Shown here in pieces: positions 14,724 to 23,784 of a stretch of 64,000 bases of DNA. The position numbers were made by a program, and so were the translations under genes. Each line of letters starts with the position of its first letter. Within the stretch, counting starts at the first letter, position 1. Origin of the DNA: Nibricoccus aquaticus (GTDB taxonomy: Bacteria > Verrucomicrobiota > Verrucomicrobiia > Opitutales > Opitutaceae); assembly GCF_002310495.1 (NCBI RefSeq), contig NZ_CP023344.1:1798001-1862000 (forward strand), read 5' to 3'. A model generated the notes under the pieces. That model searched no databases and was not told the origin of the DNA. It saw nothing but the letters and a program-made list of their open reading frames with translations.

Positions 14724-16841
14724 ATGAGCGACCAAAAATCTTTATCCGCCTCTCGCCCCATCCGCCTTTTCAGCACCGACCTCGACGGCACCCTCCTCGG
14801 CAACCCCGAGGCCGCCAACCGCTTCGCCACCGCCTGGTCCTCGCTCCCCGCCGCCACCCGCCCGCTCCTCGTCTATAATAGCGGCCGCCTCCTCGACGAC
14901 ACCCAGCGCCTCATCACCACCGGCGAACTCCCCGCCCCCGACTACATCATCGGCGGCGTCGGCACCCAGATCCACGACGCCCGCGCCAACCGCACGCTCA
15001 CCGAATTCGCCGACCGCATGTCTCCCGGCTGGGACTTGGAAAAAGTGAAAGCTGTTGTCTCCGCGCTTCCTGTCATCCGTCCGCAGCCCGACCACTTTCA
15101 ACACGCCTTCAAATCCAGCTGGTTTTTCGAAAACGCCACGCCCCTTCAGCTGGAAACCCTCGAACAACAACTCGCCGCCGCCGGACTCGACACCTGCGTC
15201 GTGTATTCGAGTAACCGCGACCTCGATGTCATCCCCCGCCACGCCAACAAAGGCGGTGCTCTCTCCTGGCTCTGCGCGCGCCTGGGCATCGCGACCGACG
15301 AAGTCCTCGTCGCGGGCGACACCGGCAACGACGCCGGCATGTTCCGCCTCCCCGGCGTCCGCGGCATCATCGTTCAGAACGCTCACCCAGAACTCTTCAC
15401 CGCCACCGTCGATATCCCGATCTACACCTCCGGACTCGTCATGGCCGACGGCGTCCTCGAAGGCCTCCGCCATTACGGCATCATCACCCGCGCCCCTTCC
15501 GCCGGCCAAAGCGGCATCTCCGCGGAAAAAATGTCCGCCCCCTTCCGCCAGCTCTTCACCGGCACCCAGCTCGGCTCGCTCTCCGACGACGAGAAAAAGC
15601 TCATCCACACCGGCTACGAAAAAGCCCTCGTCGCCCTCCGCAAAAACATCACGCCCCTCGGCTTCTCCGCCTGCTCCCTCGCCGATAACGCCGTCACCGG
15701 CACCGACATCAACTACCGCTCCGTCTGGGCCCGCGATGGTTCGATGACCGTCATCTACACGCTCGATCTCGAAGACTCCGACATCCGCGCCGCCCAAAAA
15801 GCCACGCTGGAAACCCTCCTCAGCGCCGCCTCTCCCTCCGGCCAGATTCCCGCCAACGTCCGCATCGACAACGCCGAGGCCGATTACGGCGGCGTCGGCA
15901 ACATCTGCTCCATCGACTCCGGCCTCTGGGTCATCATCGCCGTCTACAACTACGTCAACAAGACCAACGACCTCGACTTCCTCCGCGCCCACATCGACCG
16001 CCTCCAGATCGCGATGAACTGGCTCAGCGCGCACGATAGCAACAACGACGGTCTCCTCGAAATCCCCGAGGCCGGCGACTGGACCGACCTCTTCGGTCGC
16101 AGCTACAACGTCCTCTACGACGAAGTCCTCTGGTACCGCACCAACGTCTGCTTCGGCCGCCTCCTCGAATTCCTCGGCCGCTTCGAACACGCCGCCGATT
16201 ACCTCCGCTGGTCGCAAAAAGTCCGTGCCCGCGTTCTCGATACATTCTGGCCCACCACCCGCATCTCCGACCCGAAGGCCCCGCCCGCGAACCGCTTCGC
16301 CGACCGCCAGTTCGGCCTCGGCGACACCCAGTACCTCCTCGCCGAGATCACGCCCTTCTCCTTCAACTGGCGCTGCGACGTGTACGCCAACGTCCTCGCG
16401 TTCCTCATGCACGTGCTCGACATCGACCGCGCCCGCACCGCCTTCCGCTTCATGTGGGGAGTCGGCGTCAACAACCCCTGGCCCGTTTCCAACTTGTATC
16501 CAGTTGTCCAGGCCGGCGACCCCGACTGGCGCTCCTACTACACGGTCAATCTCCTCAATCTCCCCAACCATTATCACAACGGCGGCATCTGGCCCTTCGT
16601 CGGCGGTATGTGGGTCCGCTTCATCCACCAACTCGGCTTCCACGACGTCGCCTGCCGCGAACTCCTCCAACTCACCAAGCTCAACAAACTCGGTCGCGAC
16701 CAAGAGTGGGAATTCAACGAATGGGCCCACGGCATCACCGGCCGCCCCATGGGCAAAGCCTTCCAAGCCTGGTCCGCCGCATCCTTCATCAAAGCCTGCC
16801 ACGAACTCGAAGCCACCCCCACCAACGAGCCCCGCGACTAA
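14724..16841 (+). CDS. mannosylfructose-phosphatase (HAD-IIB) fused to a six-hairpin glycosidase domain
   Basis: Two-domain protein of 705 residues. Residues about 10-250 are an HAD-IIB phosphatase (FSTDLDGTLLG, VYNSGRL, YIIGGVGTQIHD, NKGGALSWLC, VAGDTGNDAGMF) closest to mannosylfructose-phosphate and sucrose-phosphate phosphatases. Residues about 260-700 form an (alpha/alpha)6-type glycosidase related to amylo-alpha-1,6-glucosidase and neutral invertase-like enzymes: NYRSVWARDGSMTVIYTLDL, GNICSIDSGLWVIIAVYNYV, IPEAGDWTDLFGRSYNVLYD, NHYHNGGIWPFVGGMW, QEWEFNEWAHGITGRPMGK. So one chain could dephosphorylate the disaccharide and also hydrolyse it or a related glycoside. ATG 14724 gives the family-like start; the longer frame reads repeat. 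The activity of the second domain is unproven. Confidence 0.82.
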   Translation: MSDQKSLSASRPIRLFSTDLDGTLLGNPEAANRFATAWSSLPAATRPLLVYNSGRLLDDTQRLITTGELPAPDYIIGGVGTQIHDARANRTLTEFADRMSPGWDLEKVKAVVSALPVIRPQPDHFQHAFKSSWFFENATPLQLETLEQQLAAAGLDTCVVYSSNRDLDVIPRHANKGGALSWLCARLGIATDEVLVAGDTGNDAGMFRLPGVRGIIVQNAHPELFTATVDIPIYTSGLVMADGVLEGLRHYGIITRAPSAGQSGISAEKMSAPFRQLFTGTQLGSLSDDEKKLIHTGYEKALVALRKNITPLGFSACSLADNAVTGTDINYRSVWARDGSMTVIYTLDLEDSDIRAAQKATLETLLSAASPSGQIPANVRIDNAEADYGGVGNICSIDSGLWVIIAVYNYVNKTNDLDFLRAHIDRLQIAMNWLSAHDSNNDGLLEIPEAGDWTDLFGRSYNVLYDEVLWYRTNVCFGRLLEFLGRFEHAADYLRWSQKVRARVLDTFWPTTRISDPKAPPANRFADRQFGLGDTQYLLAEITPFSFNWRCDVYANVLAFLMHVLDIDRARTAFRFMWGVGVNNPWPVSNLYPVVQAGDPDWRSYYTVNLLNLPNHYHNGGIWPFVGGMWVRFIHQLGFHDVACRELLQLTKLNKLGRDQEWEFNEWAHGITGRPMGKAFQAWSAASFIKACHELEATPTNEPRD

Positions 16842-16878
16842 CTACATTCGAGCTGCGTCTCTTTTCCCTCCGTTGGAG

Positions 16879-16898
16879 GGACGACCTCCGTGTCGTCC
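16879..16898 (+). repeat. REP-like hairpin with GGAG head, class 2 copy 1 (possible bidirectional terminator)
   Basis: GGAG then GGACGAC-CTCCGT-GTCGTCC, a perfect 7-base stem in the 74-base gap between convergent genes. The same 20 bases occur at 26396, 32080 and 48503. Confidence 0.7.
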
Positions 16899-16915
16899 AT
16901 TCCGCTACGCCCCGT

Positions 16916-18388
16916 TCACCGCAACGCCACACTCAACCCCCACCGCTCCAGCGTCCCCCCGATCTCCCGGTCATACAACGCCGCCGCAATCCGCTCCTCC
17001 GAGATCGCCCGATACATCGCCACCTCCACCCCCGAAAGCGACTCCTGCAACGACAGCACCACAAACGTCGTACTCGCGCCCGTGCGGAGCTTCTTCACCT
17101 CATCATCGAGCGCCTCCTTCGCCAGCTCGTACCCCGCGCGCGTGGCCACGATCCGCTGCTGGACGCTATCCAGCCGCCCCGCCGCCAGGCTCACGTTCAA
17201 CGCGATCTCCTGTTTGAACCGCTCTAGGTCTTCTTCGGCTTGCTCACGCTCCAAACGCGCCGCCCTCAACCGCCCCCGCTCCCGCGCAAACGTGAGCGGC
17301 ACAGTCAGGACAACGCCTGCCGAGTAACTCCCAAACTCGCGGTCACTCACCATCCGCCGACTGTCCCGCGCCGTCTCGCCGACACCACTGAAACTATAAC
17401 CGCCGACAACGTCCAATCGCGGCATCAACCAATTCCGCGCATATGCCAGATCCGCGTCTCTCTTACCCAGAAGAAGCCGAGCCTGCTGAAAATCGGGACG
17501 CAGCTCCCACGCCTTCTCCAAGTCAGCCGCCGCGATCCTCTCTGGCGAAATCGATCCCACCTGCACTGCTAGCAGCGATGCGCGTTCCGTCGGCATGTCC
17601 TCTCCCAACAAATGCCGCAGCCGCAGATCCGCATCGCGCAGCGCCCGGTCGGCCAGAATCACCGCCTCGCCACGCGCCGCCGCCCGCGCCCGCGCCTGAA
17701 CCAGCTGGTTATTCGACATGCCGCCCGCATTCACCCGGATCTCGTTTTCCCGAATCAAATTCGCGGCCAGATCGCGTGATCGCTGCGTCACGCGCAGATA
17801 TTCATGCGAGAACTGAAGATCGCTGTAAGCGACGATCACCCGCGTCACCGTATCGATCACGACCTGCCGGAACTCCCACTCCGAAATTTTCGCGTCCGCT
17901 TTGAGAAGCCTGACTTCGTACAACTGTGCATCCGATCCCGCTCCTTTAAGCAACGGCTGCGTCACGCTGATGCCGGAATACGCGTCATACTCTCCCGCAC
18001 TCCCGCGAACACGTTCGCCCGTCCACGACGTCCCGATGCTGTAGTCCAGTCCCCACGGCGTGCGCCCATCCAAAGATGCCCGGTAACCATCACGCTTATT
18101 GAACGACCCACTCGTCGCCACACTCGAAGCAAACGGCATCTCCTCTTTCTCGTAATCACGCCCCACCGTCAGCGCCGGATCAAAAACGCCCTTGCCGCCA
18201 AACAGTCGCGCCCGCGCGATCTCCGGCGAAAACCGCACCACCTTGATCTGCCGGTTATGCGCGAGCGCCCGCTGAATCGCCTCCTGCAAACTAAGCGGCT
18301 CCGCCGTTTCCGTCTGCGCAGACAGCCCGCTCAATCCGCAAAGACACAGCGCTGCGATCTTCCAACAATTCATCGCCGCTTTCATCAC
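16916..18388 (-). CDS. TolC-family outer-membrane efflux channel
   Basis: Outer-membrane channel of 490 residues, the exit duct of a tripartite pump. Signal peptide (about 1-24, ending SAQ), then LSLQEAIQRALAHNRQIKVVRFSPEIARARL, the usual TolC start, two long helical coiled-coil halves (for example TQRSRDLAANLIRENEIRVNAGGMSNNQLVQARARAAARGEAVILADRAL), beta segments YSGISVTQPLLKGAG and FGSYSAGVVLTVPL, and a second helical repeat LAAGRLDSVQQRIVATRAGYELAKEALDDEVKKL. Its start overlaps the ATPase stop by four bases. Last gene of the PadR-headed operon. Confidence 0.9.
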   Translation of the reverse strand: MMKAAMNCWKIAALCLCGLSGLSAQTETAEPLSLQEAIQRALAHNRQIKVVRFSPEIARARLFGGKGVFDPALTVGRDYEKEEMPFASSVATSGSFNKRDGYRASLDGRTPWGLDYSIGTSWTGERVRGSAGEYDAYSGISVTQPLLKGAGSDAQLYEVRLLKADAKISEWEFRQVVIDTVTRVIVAYSDLQFSHEYLRVTQRSRDLAANLIRENEIRVNAGGMSNNQLVQARARAAARGEAVILADRALRDADLRLRHLLGEDMPTERASLLAVQVGSISPERIAAADLEKAWELRPDFQQARLLLGKRDADLAYARNWLMPRLDVVGGYSFSGVGETARDSRRMVSDREFGSYSAGVVLTVPLTFARERGRLRAARLEREQAEEDLERFKQEIALNVSLAAGRLDSVQQRIVATRAGYELAKEALDDEVKKLRTGASTTFVVLSLQESLSGVEVAMYRAISEERIAAALYDREIGGTLERWGLSVALR

Positions 18389-19086
18389 GCGTTCGCCGCC
18401 GCCGTCACCGCATCGACGACTCGCCCGTCGAGCACATGAATCGTCCGCTCCGCGAAACGCGTGAACCGCGCATCGTGCGTCACCATAACGATGGTCGCAC
18501 CGCCACGATGCAGATCGCGCAAGAGCTCCATCACCGCCTCACCATTCTTCGAATCGAGATTCCCCGTCGGCTCATCCGCCAGCAACACCGCTGGATATCC
18601 CGCCAGCGCACGCGCGACTGCGACACGCTGCTGCTGACCGCCGGAAAGCTGCGCGGGCAGATGCTTCGCACGATGCGACATGCCGACTTTCTCCAGCGCT
18701 TCCGCCACCCTCGCACGTCGTTCGTCCGGCAGCATGCCGCGATAAGTCAGCGGCAGCTCCACGTTTTCCTCGACGCTCAAATCGCCGATCAGGTTGAACG
18801 ATTGAAAAATGAACCCGATCTCACGGTTCCGAATCCGCGCCCGCTCCTGGAGATTCAGCTCATGAACAGCGCGTCCATTAAGCAAATACATCCCTCCTGT
18901 CGGCGCATCAAGCAGCCCGAGGATCGCAAGCAACGTGGACTTCCCGCAGCCCGAAGGCCCCGCGATCGACACGTACTCGCCCTTGTTGACCTCAAGCGAG
19001 ACATCCGCGAGTGCACGCGTCTCGATGTCGTCGGTTTGAAAGACTTTGGTCAGGTTCTCTAGTTGGATAACAGGATGCTGGCTCAT
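18385..19086 (-). CDS. ABC transporter ATPase, MacB/LolD type
   Basis: Cytoplasmic ATPase of 233 residues that powers the adjacent permease. Walker A GPSGCGKST (about 40), Q-loop in IGFIFQSFNLIGDLSVEENVELPLTYRG, signature LSGGQQQRVAVARAL, Walker B VLLADEPTGNLDS and switch His in TIVMVTHDARF are all intact. The short single-domain form with an N-LDS D-loop is that of MacB, LolD and FtsE-like exporters. It sits between the adaptor and TolC genes, overlapping the latter. Confidence 0.95.
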   Translation of the reverse strand: MSQHPVIQLENLTKVFQTDDIETRALADVSLEVNKGEYVSIAGPSGCGKSTLLAILGLLDAPTGGMYLLNGRAVHELNLQERARIRNREIGFIFQSFNLIGDLSVEENVELPLTYRGMLPDERRARVAEALEKVGMSHRAKHLPAQLSGGQQQRVAVARALAGYPAVLLADEPTGNLDSKNGEAVMELLRDLHRGGATIVMVTHDARFTRFAERTIHVLDGRVVDAVTAAANA

Positions 19087-19104
19087 GGGAAAAAGTGCGT
19101 GGAG

Positions 19105-20412
19105 TTATTGAAGTTGGATCCTCTCATGCGCACTCCACTGCGACATATCGGAAAGGATCACGCGGTCTCCGGGCTGCACGCCATCGACGATCTCGACCAG
19201 GCTCACCGAGCTCCGCCCGAGCATCACACGCGTGAGCGAGGCGTGCACGCCATCGGCCTCGAGTTTGAACAACCCCACCGCCCCGCTCTCCTGCCCAAAC
19301 GCCGGACGCGTCACGTAGAGAACATTGTCCAGTCGCTCGATCTCGATCACGCCTTCAATCGACAAATCCGGCCGCGCTCCCCGCGGCAGCTCGCCGCTCA
19401 AACGCACGTCCACCGCCACCGTGCTGGCCTGCACCGACGGATCGATCCGCTCCACGTCGCCTTCAATCACGCCATTACGCGTATCGACGGTTACGCGCTG
19501 ACCAACCTGGATGTCGCGCGTCTGCGTCTCCGCGATCCGGATCTGCGCCTTCAACCGCGTCGGATCCGCCACTCGCGCCAAATTCACGCCCGTCTGCACC
19601 TGTGAACCGATTTCCACCGGCAGGATCTGCAACACACCGCGCATACCCGCCCGCACAGAAAGCGACGCCAATTCATCATGCCGCAGTTTCGCCTGCGCGC
19701 GCAACCGCGACACTTCCGCTTGCTTCACCGCGAGCTGCGGCGCGATAGAGTCCCGCGCAAATTTGAACCGCTTCTCCTCAATCTCGAAACGCGTCCCCGC
19801 ATGCTCCGCATTCACGCGCGAAAGTTTGTAGTCCACCGACGAGAGCAGCCCTTGCTTGAAAAGCTCCTCATTCAACTCGGCGCGCAGCCGCGATTGTTCC
19901 CGCTCCGCACGCGCGCTCGCCAGCGCCGACTCCGCCGCGAGCACCTCGCGCTCCAGCGTCACGTTCAAATTAACCAGCTCCGCCTCGACCGCCGTCAGTT
20001 GTGAATCCGCATTCGCCGCCGCCTGCTCCACCTCCGGATTCGTGAGCACTAGGATCACACTCTCTTCCGTGACCGCAGCGCCCGGACGCAACAGCACGCG
20101 ATCAACCCGCCCCGCCGTGCGCGAAGCGATCCAGCGAATCTCTTCCGGCACCAGCGTCCCGACGCCGCGCACCTGACGCAGCATCGATCCGCGCTTCACC
20201 GTATCAATTAGGACCAGCCCGCGCTCCACCGTCGGAGCCGCCGGTTTCAAAACCATCAGCCCAAGCACGCCGCAGCTGATCAACGCCGCGGCGATCACTC
20301 CAGCAACCAGCCGCCGCTGCTTCCTCGGCCGTTCCGATTTCGGACGCGCCGCGTCCATCGAAGGCACGGCCATCCTTACGACCGTTTCAGAATTTTTGAC
20401 CGTAGAATTCAT
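19105..20412 (-). CDS. HlyD/MacA-type periplasmic adaptor
   Basis: Membrane-fusion protein of 435 residues bridging the inner-membrane permease and the TolC channel. One N-terminal membrane helix (VAGVIAALISCGVLGLMVL, about 37-55), a lipoyl-like segment (VPEEIRWIASRTAGRVDRVLLRPGAAVTEESVILVL), a long alpha-hairpin (about 130-260, with LNVTLEREVLAAESALASARAEREQSRL) and beta-barrel/MP domains with RGVLQILPVEIGSQVQTG and VTVDTRNGVIEGDVERI. It starts 8 bases after the permease gene and ends 18 bases before the ATPase. Confidence 0.9.
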   Translation of the reverse strand: MNSTVKNSETVVRMAVPSMDAARPKSERPRKQRRLVAGVIAAALISCGVLGLMVLKPAAPTVERGLVLIDTVKRGSMLRQVRGVGTLVPEEIRWIASRTAGRVDRVLLRPGAAVTEESVILVLTNPEVEQAAANADSQLTAVEAELVNLNVTLEREVLAAESALASARAEREQSRLRAELNEELFKQGLLSSVDYKLSRVNAEHAGTRFEIEEKRFKFARDSIAPQLAVKQAEVSRLRAQAKLRHDELASLSVRAGMRGVLQILPVEIGSQVQTGVNLARVADPTRLKAQIRIAETQTRDIQVGQRVTVDTRNGVIEGDVERIDPSVQASTVAVDVRLSGELPRGARPDLSIEGVIEIERLDNVLYVTRPAFGQESGAVGLFKLEADGVHASLTRVMLGRSSVSLVEIVDGVQPGDRVILSDMSQWSAHERIQLQ

Positions 20413-20419
20413 GGGAAAA

Positions 20420-23032
20420 TCATTCGCTCCTCAACGCATCCACAGGATTGGAATTCGCCGCCCGCTTCGCCGGAAACCAGCACGCGCCGATCACCACAAC
20501 GACCAGCGCCAGGCTCGCCGCGATGAACACCGCCGGATCATACGCACTCACGCCATACAGCTGACTCGCGATGAGTTTCGCTCCGGCCAGCGCCGCAACG
20601 ATGCCTATGCCCACGCCGACGAACGCGAGCCGCAATCCCTGCCCGATTATCAACTGAATGATTCCGCACGGCGAAGCGCCCAACGCCAGCCGCACGCTCA
20701 ACTCCCGCCGCCTCGTAGCCACCGCATAGGAAACGACTCCGTAAATGCCGACGTACGCGAGCACCGCCGCCGTGATCGCAAACGCCGCGACCAGATTGCG
20801 GAAAAGTTTCCGCCCCTTGAGCGAGTCTTCCATTGCCTGCTCCATGCTTCTCACATTCCCAAGCGGAACGCCGGGATTGAGCCGTTCCACCTCAGCGCGC
20901 ACCGCAGGAAGAATCGAGTCCACCGGCAGTGACGTCCGCACCACGACCGAAAATTTGAACGGATTAAACGTGAGCGGCACGTAGCCTGTGGCTTCCGACT
21001 CCGCCTCCAGCGAGCCATTCACAATCGCCCCGACGACACCGACAATCAGGTAAACACGCCCGCCGATACTCACGCGGTTTCCTACCGCGTCACCGTTCGG
21101 AAAAAAGCACCGGGCTGCCGTATCGTTGATGACCGCCACCTGTGGCGCACCCGTACGATTATCCGCCGCCTCGAAAAAACGTCCCTCGCGCAACCGTGCT
21201 CCGATCGTCTCGAAATAATCTTGGGAGACAAAATTCAACCGCGCTAGCACGCGATCGCGTGCCGCAGCATCGCCCGTTCGCGACATGTATTCTCCAAATG
21301 CCCCTCGTGAAAAGGGTATCGCTCGTCCCGCGCCCGTTTTATCGACGCCAGGAATCGCCCGCAGACGATCCAGTAGCTCGCTTGAAAACAACAGCCGGTC
21401 CTGCGCCTTCGGATATGTCTGCGCCGGAAGCGAAACATCAAACGCGAATACCTGCTTCGCAGAAAAACCGGGATCGATGCGCGCCGCCTGCAAGAGACTC
21501 TTCAGCATCAATCCCGCTCCCACGAGCAACACAAGCGTCAGCGTGATTTCCGAAATCACCAGCAATGACTGCGCGCGGGTTTTGCCGCCCTGCGTCGAGC
21601 GGCCACCGCTCTTGAGTAGTCCGTGGAGATCCGCACGGCGCACGCGCCACGCAGGCAAAACCGCGCAAAGCACGCCCGACGTCGCCGTCAACGCCACCGC
21701 GATAAACAACATGCGCAGATCGAGCTGAAGGGTGATGGTGTTGATGAGTAGATGCGCAGCCACTTGCTGCAAAACAGCCACACCTCCCAGTGCGAGCACC
21801 ACACCCAAGCCGCCACCCGCTGCTGACAGTAACAGACTCTCGCTCATGACATGCCGCATCAGCTGGCCGCTGCTCGCGCCTAACGCTGCCCGCAGCGCGA
21901 TTTCCGGCGCACGGTCACTCGCTCGCGCTAGGAGGAGATTCGCGACATTCGCACATGCAATCAGAAGCAAAAGCGCCACCGCTACCGACAAGCCCAGCAT
22001 CACCTGCTTCGGATTTCGCGCGAGCTGCGACTCCAGCGAACGCACAGCCACGCTCCATTTCTTTTTCCATGCAGGATAGAGCGGATCAAGACGCCCGCGC
22101 AGTGCCTTCAACTCCACCTCGGCCTGCGCCATCGACACACCCGGCTTAAGGCGGGCGTTCACGTCCGCCCAATGCGAAGTCCGTGCACTCCGTTCGGTCT
22201 TTGGCGCGAGGATCGCGGGGATAAAATATTGTGTACCGCGCCAGAACCACGCCCCAGCCGGTAGAATGCCGACGACAACGCGAGGCACATCATCGAGCAC
22301 CACCGTCTGCCCAACCACTGACTCATCGGAACCAAAATGCGATCGCCATAACTCCTCCGAAAGAATGATCACGCGACCTGTTTCAGCCGACTGATCCTCT
22401 TCGGGCAGGAAGCCGCGACCGTGCAATGGGTGAATTCCAAACACACGCGTAAACTCATGCGTCACTTCGACTCCACCGACCGCAACTGCGCCGCTCGAAG
22501 AACGCAGATTACCGCTTACAAGAGCCCACAGCGTGACGGCCTCAAAACTTCGACTATGCTCGCGCCAGTCGCCGAACACCCCGCCCGACGCCTGATTGAG
22601 ACCGCCATCCTCCATCACCTCAAAAAGCGACGCGATCCGCTCCGGCTGCGGATAATGCAGCGGACGAAACACCGTCGCATCCAGCGCCGTGAAAATCGCG
22701 AGATTCGCCCCAATGCCGATCGCCAGCGTCAACACACACACCGCCGTAAACCCGGGCGCGCGCCGCAACGTTCGCGCCGCGAATCGCAGATCACGCCAAA
22801 CATATTCCCAACTCATCGTCCGCTGCTCCCGCGCCGCTTCCTTGAGCTGATCGATTCCACCAAACTGCCGCCGCGCCGCGAAACGCGCTTCCTCCAGCGA
22901 CATGCCTGCCGCGAGATTCGCCGCCGTCGCACGCTCAAGATGATCGGCCATCTCCGCAGCCATGTCGGCTTCGAAAGAGCGCCGCCGAAACAGCGCACGA
23001 AAACGTGAAGAGAGAGAATGCCAGAGATTCAT
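20420..23032 (-). CDS. ADOP-family ABC permease (acidobacterial-type duplicated FtsX)
   Basis: Inner-membrane permease of 870 residues. The N-terminal prefix domain (FRRRSFEADMAAEMADHLERAT...GMSLEEARFAARRQFGG, about 13-72) and the double MacB core mark the ADOP family. Each half has a helix (FTAVCVLTLAIGIGANLAIF; AQSLLVISEITLTLVLLVGAGLMLKSL), periplasmic MacB_PCD domain and FtsX helices (for example VMLGLSVAVALLLLIACANVANLLLARASDRAPEIALRAALGASSGQL and LVAAFAITAAVLAYVGIYGVVSYAVATRRRELSVRLALGAS). This family usually pairs with a PadR regulator, as here 104 bases upstream. The export substrate is unknown; drugs, peptides or lipids are possible. Confidence 0.93.
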   Translation of the reverse strand: MNLWHSLSSRFRALFRRRSFEADMAAEMADHLERATAANLAAGMSLEEARFAARRQFGGIDQLKEAAREQRTMSWEYVWRDLRFAARTLRRAPGFTAVCVLTLAIGIGANLAIFTALDATVFRPLHYPQPERIASLFEVMEDGGLNQASGGVFGDWREHSRSFEAVTLWALVSGNLRSSSGAVAVGGVEVTHEFTRVFGIHPLHGRGFLPEEDQSAETGRVIILSEELWRSHFGSDESVVGQTVVLDDVPRVVVGILPAGAWFWRGTQYFIPAILAPKTERSARTSHWADVNARLKPGVSMAQAEVELKALRGRLDPLYPAWKKKWSVAVRSLESQLARNPKQVMLGLSVAVALLLLIACANVANLLLARASDRAPEIALRAALGASSGQLMRHVMSESLLLSAAGGGLGVVLALGGVAVLQQVAAHLLINTITLQLDLRMLFIAVALTATSGVLCAVLPAWRVRRADLHGLLKSGGRSTQGGKTRAQSLLVISEITLTLVLLVGAGLMLKSLLQAARIDPGFSAKQVFAFDVSLPAQTYPKAQDRLLFSSELLDRLRAIPGVDKTGAGRAIPFSRGAFGEYMSRTGDAAARDRVLARLNFVSQDYFETIGARLREGRFFEAADNRTGAPQVAVINDTAARCFFPNGDAVGNRVSIGGRVYLIVGVVGAIVNGSLEAESEATGYVPLTFNPFKFSVVVRTSLPVDSILPAVRAEVERLNPGVPLGNVRSMEQAMEDSLKGRKLFRNLVAAFAITAAVLAYVGIYGVVSYAVATRRRELSVRLALGASPCGIIQLIIGQGLRLAFVGVGIGIVAALAGAKLIASQLYGVSAYDPAVFIAASLALVVVVIGACWFPAKRAANSNPVDALRSE

Positions 23033-23136
23033 GAAGACAATGGAGTGCCAGGGCGGAGTGCTGCTCCGCTGATTAAAACAAGAGGTTGCTGCTCACCGGG
23101 CGCACCGCGCGCCCGAGGTCACAAGGGGAAGGTAAA

Positions 23137-23463
23137 CTAGGCCGAACTCATCACTTGCTTGATCGCGCCGACGAGCTGATCCCAGTTCTCCTTCTCCGCC
23201 TCGAGCTGCTTCTTGCCCGCCTTGGTCAGAGAATAAAATTTCGCCCGCCGGTTGTTCTCCGACTGCCCCCACTCGGAGTCGATCCAGCCCTTCTGCTCCA
23301 TCCGATAAAGCGAGGGATACAGCGACCCTTCCTCCACTTTGAGAACTTCGCTCGAAAGAACGTGAATCCGCTGCGCGATCCCCCACCCGTGTGTGGAACC
23401 GCCGTTGAGGACGCGAAGAATCAGCATGTCCAGCGTGCCAGGGATGATTTCAACTTTTGCCAT
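23137..23463 (-). CDS. PadR-family transcriptional regulator
   Basis: Repressor of 108 residues with the PadR winged helix: IPGTLDMLILRVLNGGSTHGWGIAQRIHVLSSEVLKVEEGSLYPSLYRMEQKGWIDSEWGQSENNRRAKFYSLTKAGKKQLEAE, i.e. helix-turn-helix to about residue 58, wing with NNRRAKFYSLT, then a C-terminal dimerisation helix. It heads the efflux operon. AGGAAG lies 6 bases before the ATG, and a perfect inverted repeat (23478-23508) lies just upstream, consistent with self-repression relieved by a substrate of the pump. Confidence 0.93.
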   Translation of the reverse strand: MAKVEIIPGTLDMLILRVLNGGSTHGWGIAQRIHVLSSEVLKVEEGSLYPSLYRMEQKGWIDSEWGQSENNRRAKFYSLTKAGKKQLEAEKENWDQLVGAIKQVMSSA

Positions 23464-23477
23464 ATGCTTCCTATGTT

Positions 23478-23508
23478 TATCTAGGGATGACCGCCACTCC
23501 CCTAGATA
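23478..23508 (-). promoter_or_regulatory. inverted repeat, candidate PadR operator
   Basis: TATCTAGGG (23478-23486) and its exact reverse complement CCCTAGATA (23500-23508) are separated by 13 bases, so the arm centres are 22 bases apart, two helical turns on one face. It is 14 bases upstream of the PadR start. TTGACT on the minus strand (23513-23508) could be a -35 box overlapping the far arm; a matching -10 is not obvious. Confidence 0.65.
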
Positions 23509-23570
23509 GTCAAGGGAAGAAATCGCCAGCCACCAAAAATCCCGCCCCGTCTCCGCCCTAAGCCCTCCGT

Positions 23571-23743
23571 AATCCCGTTAATCCTCTTAATCCTGTCCAA
23601 AAACTCCGGCTCCTCCCGCCGCCCTTCATCCACCTCCTCCCATCCTTCGCATCTGTGTCATCCGTGGTTAAAAATTCCGCTACTCCGCTCAGCCTTCCCT
23701 CCTCCTCCTCAGCGCCCTCCGCGCCTCCGCGGTGAATACTCCG
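23571..23743 (+). repeat. cluster of oriented repeats, families A, B and C
   Basis: Three repeats in series: AATCCCGTTAATCCTCTT then AATCCTGTCCAAAAACTCCG (23571-23608); CATCTGTGTCATCCGTGG then TTAAAAATTCCG (23650-23679); and AGCGCCCTCCGCGCCTCCG then CGGTGAATACTCCG (23711-23743). All end in NTCCG after an A-rich run. They fill most of the 321-base gap between PadR and the next minus-strand gene; no gene is seen there. Confidence 0.65.
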
Positions 23744-23784
23744 ACTCCTCCGTCTCCTTCCGCCACCCCGTCTCCGCCCCGCGC

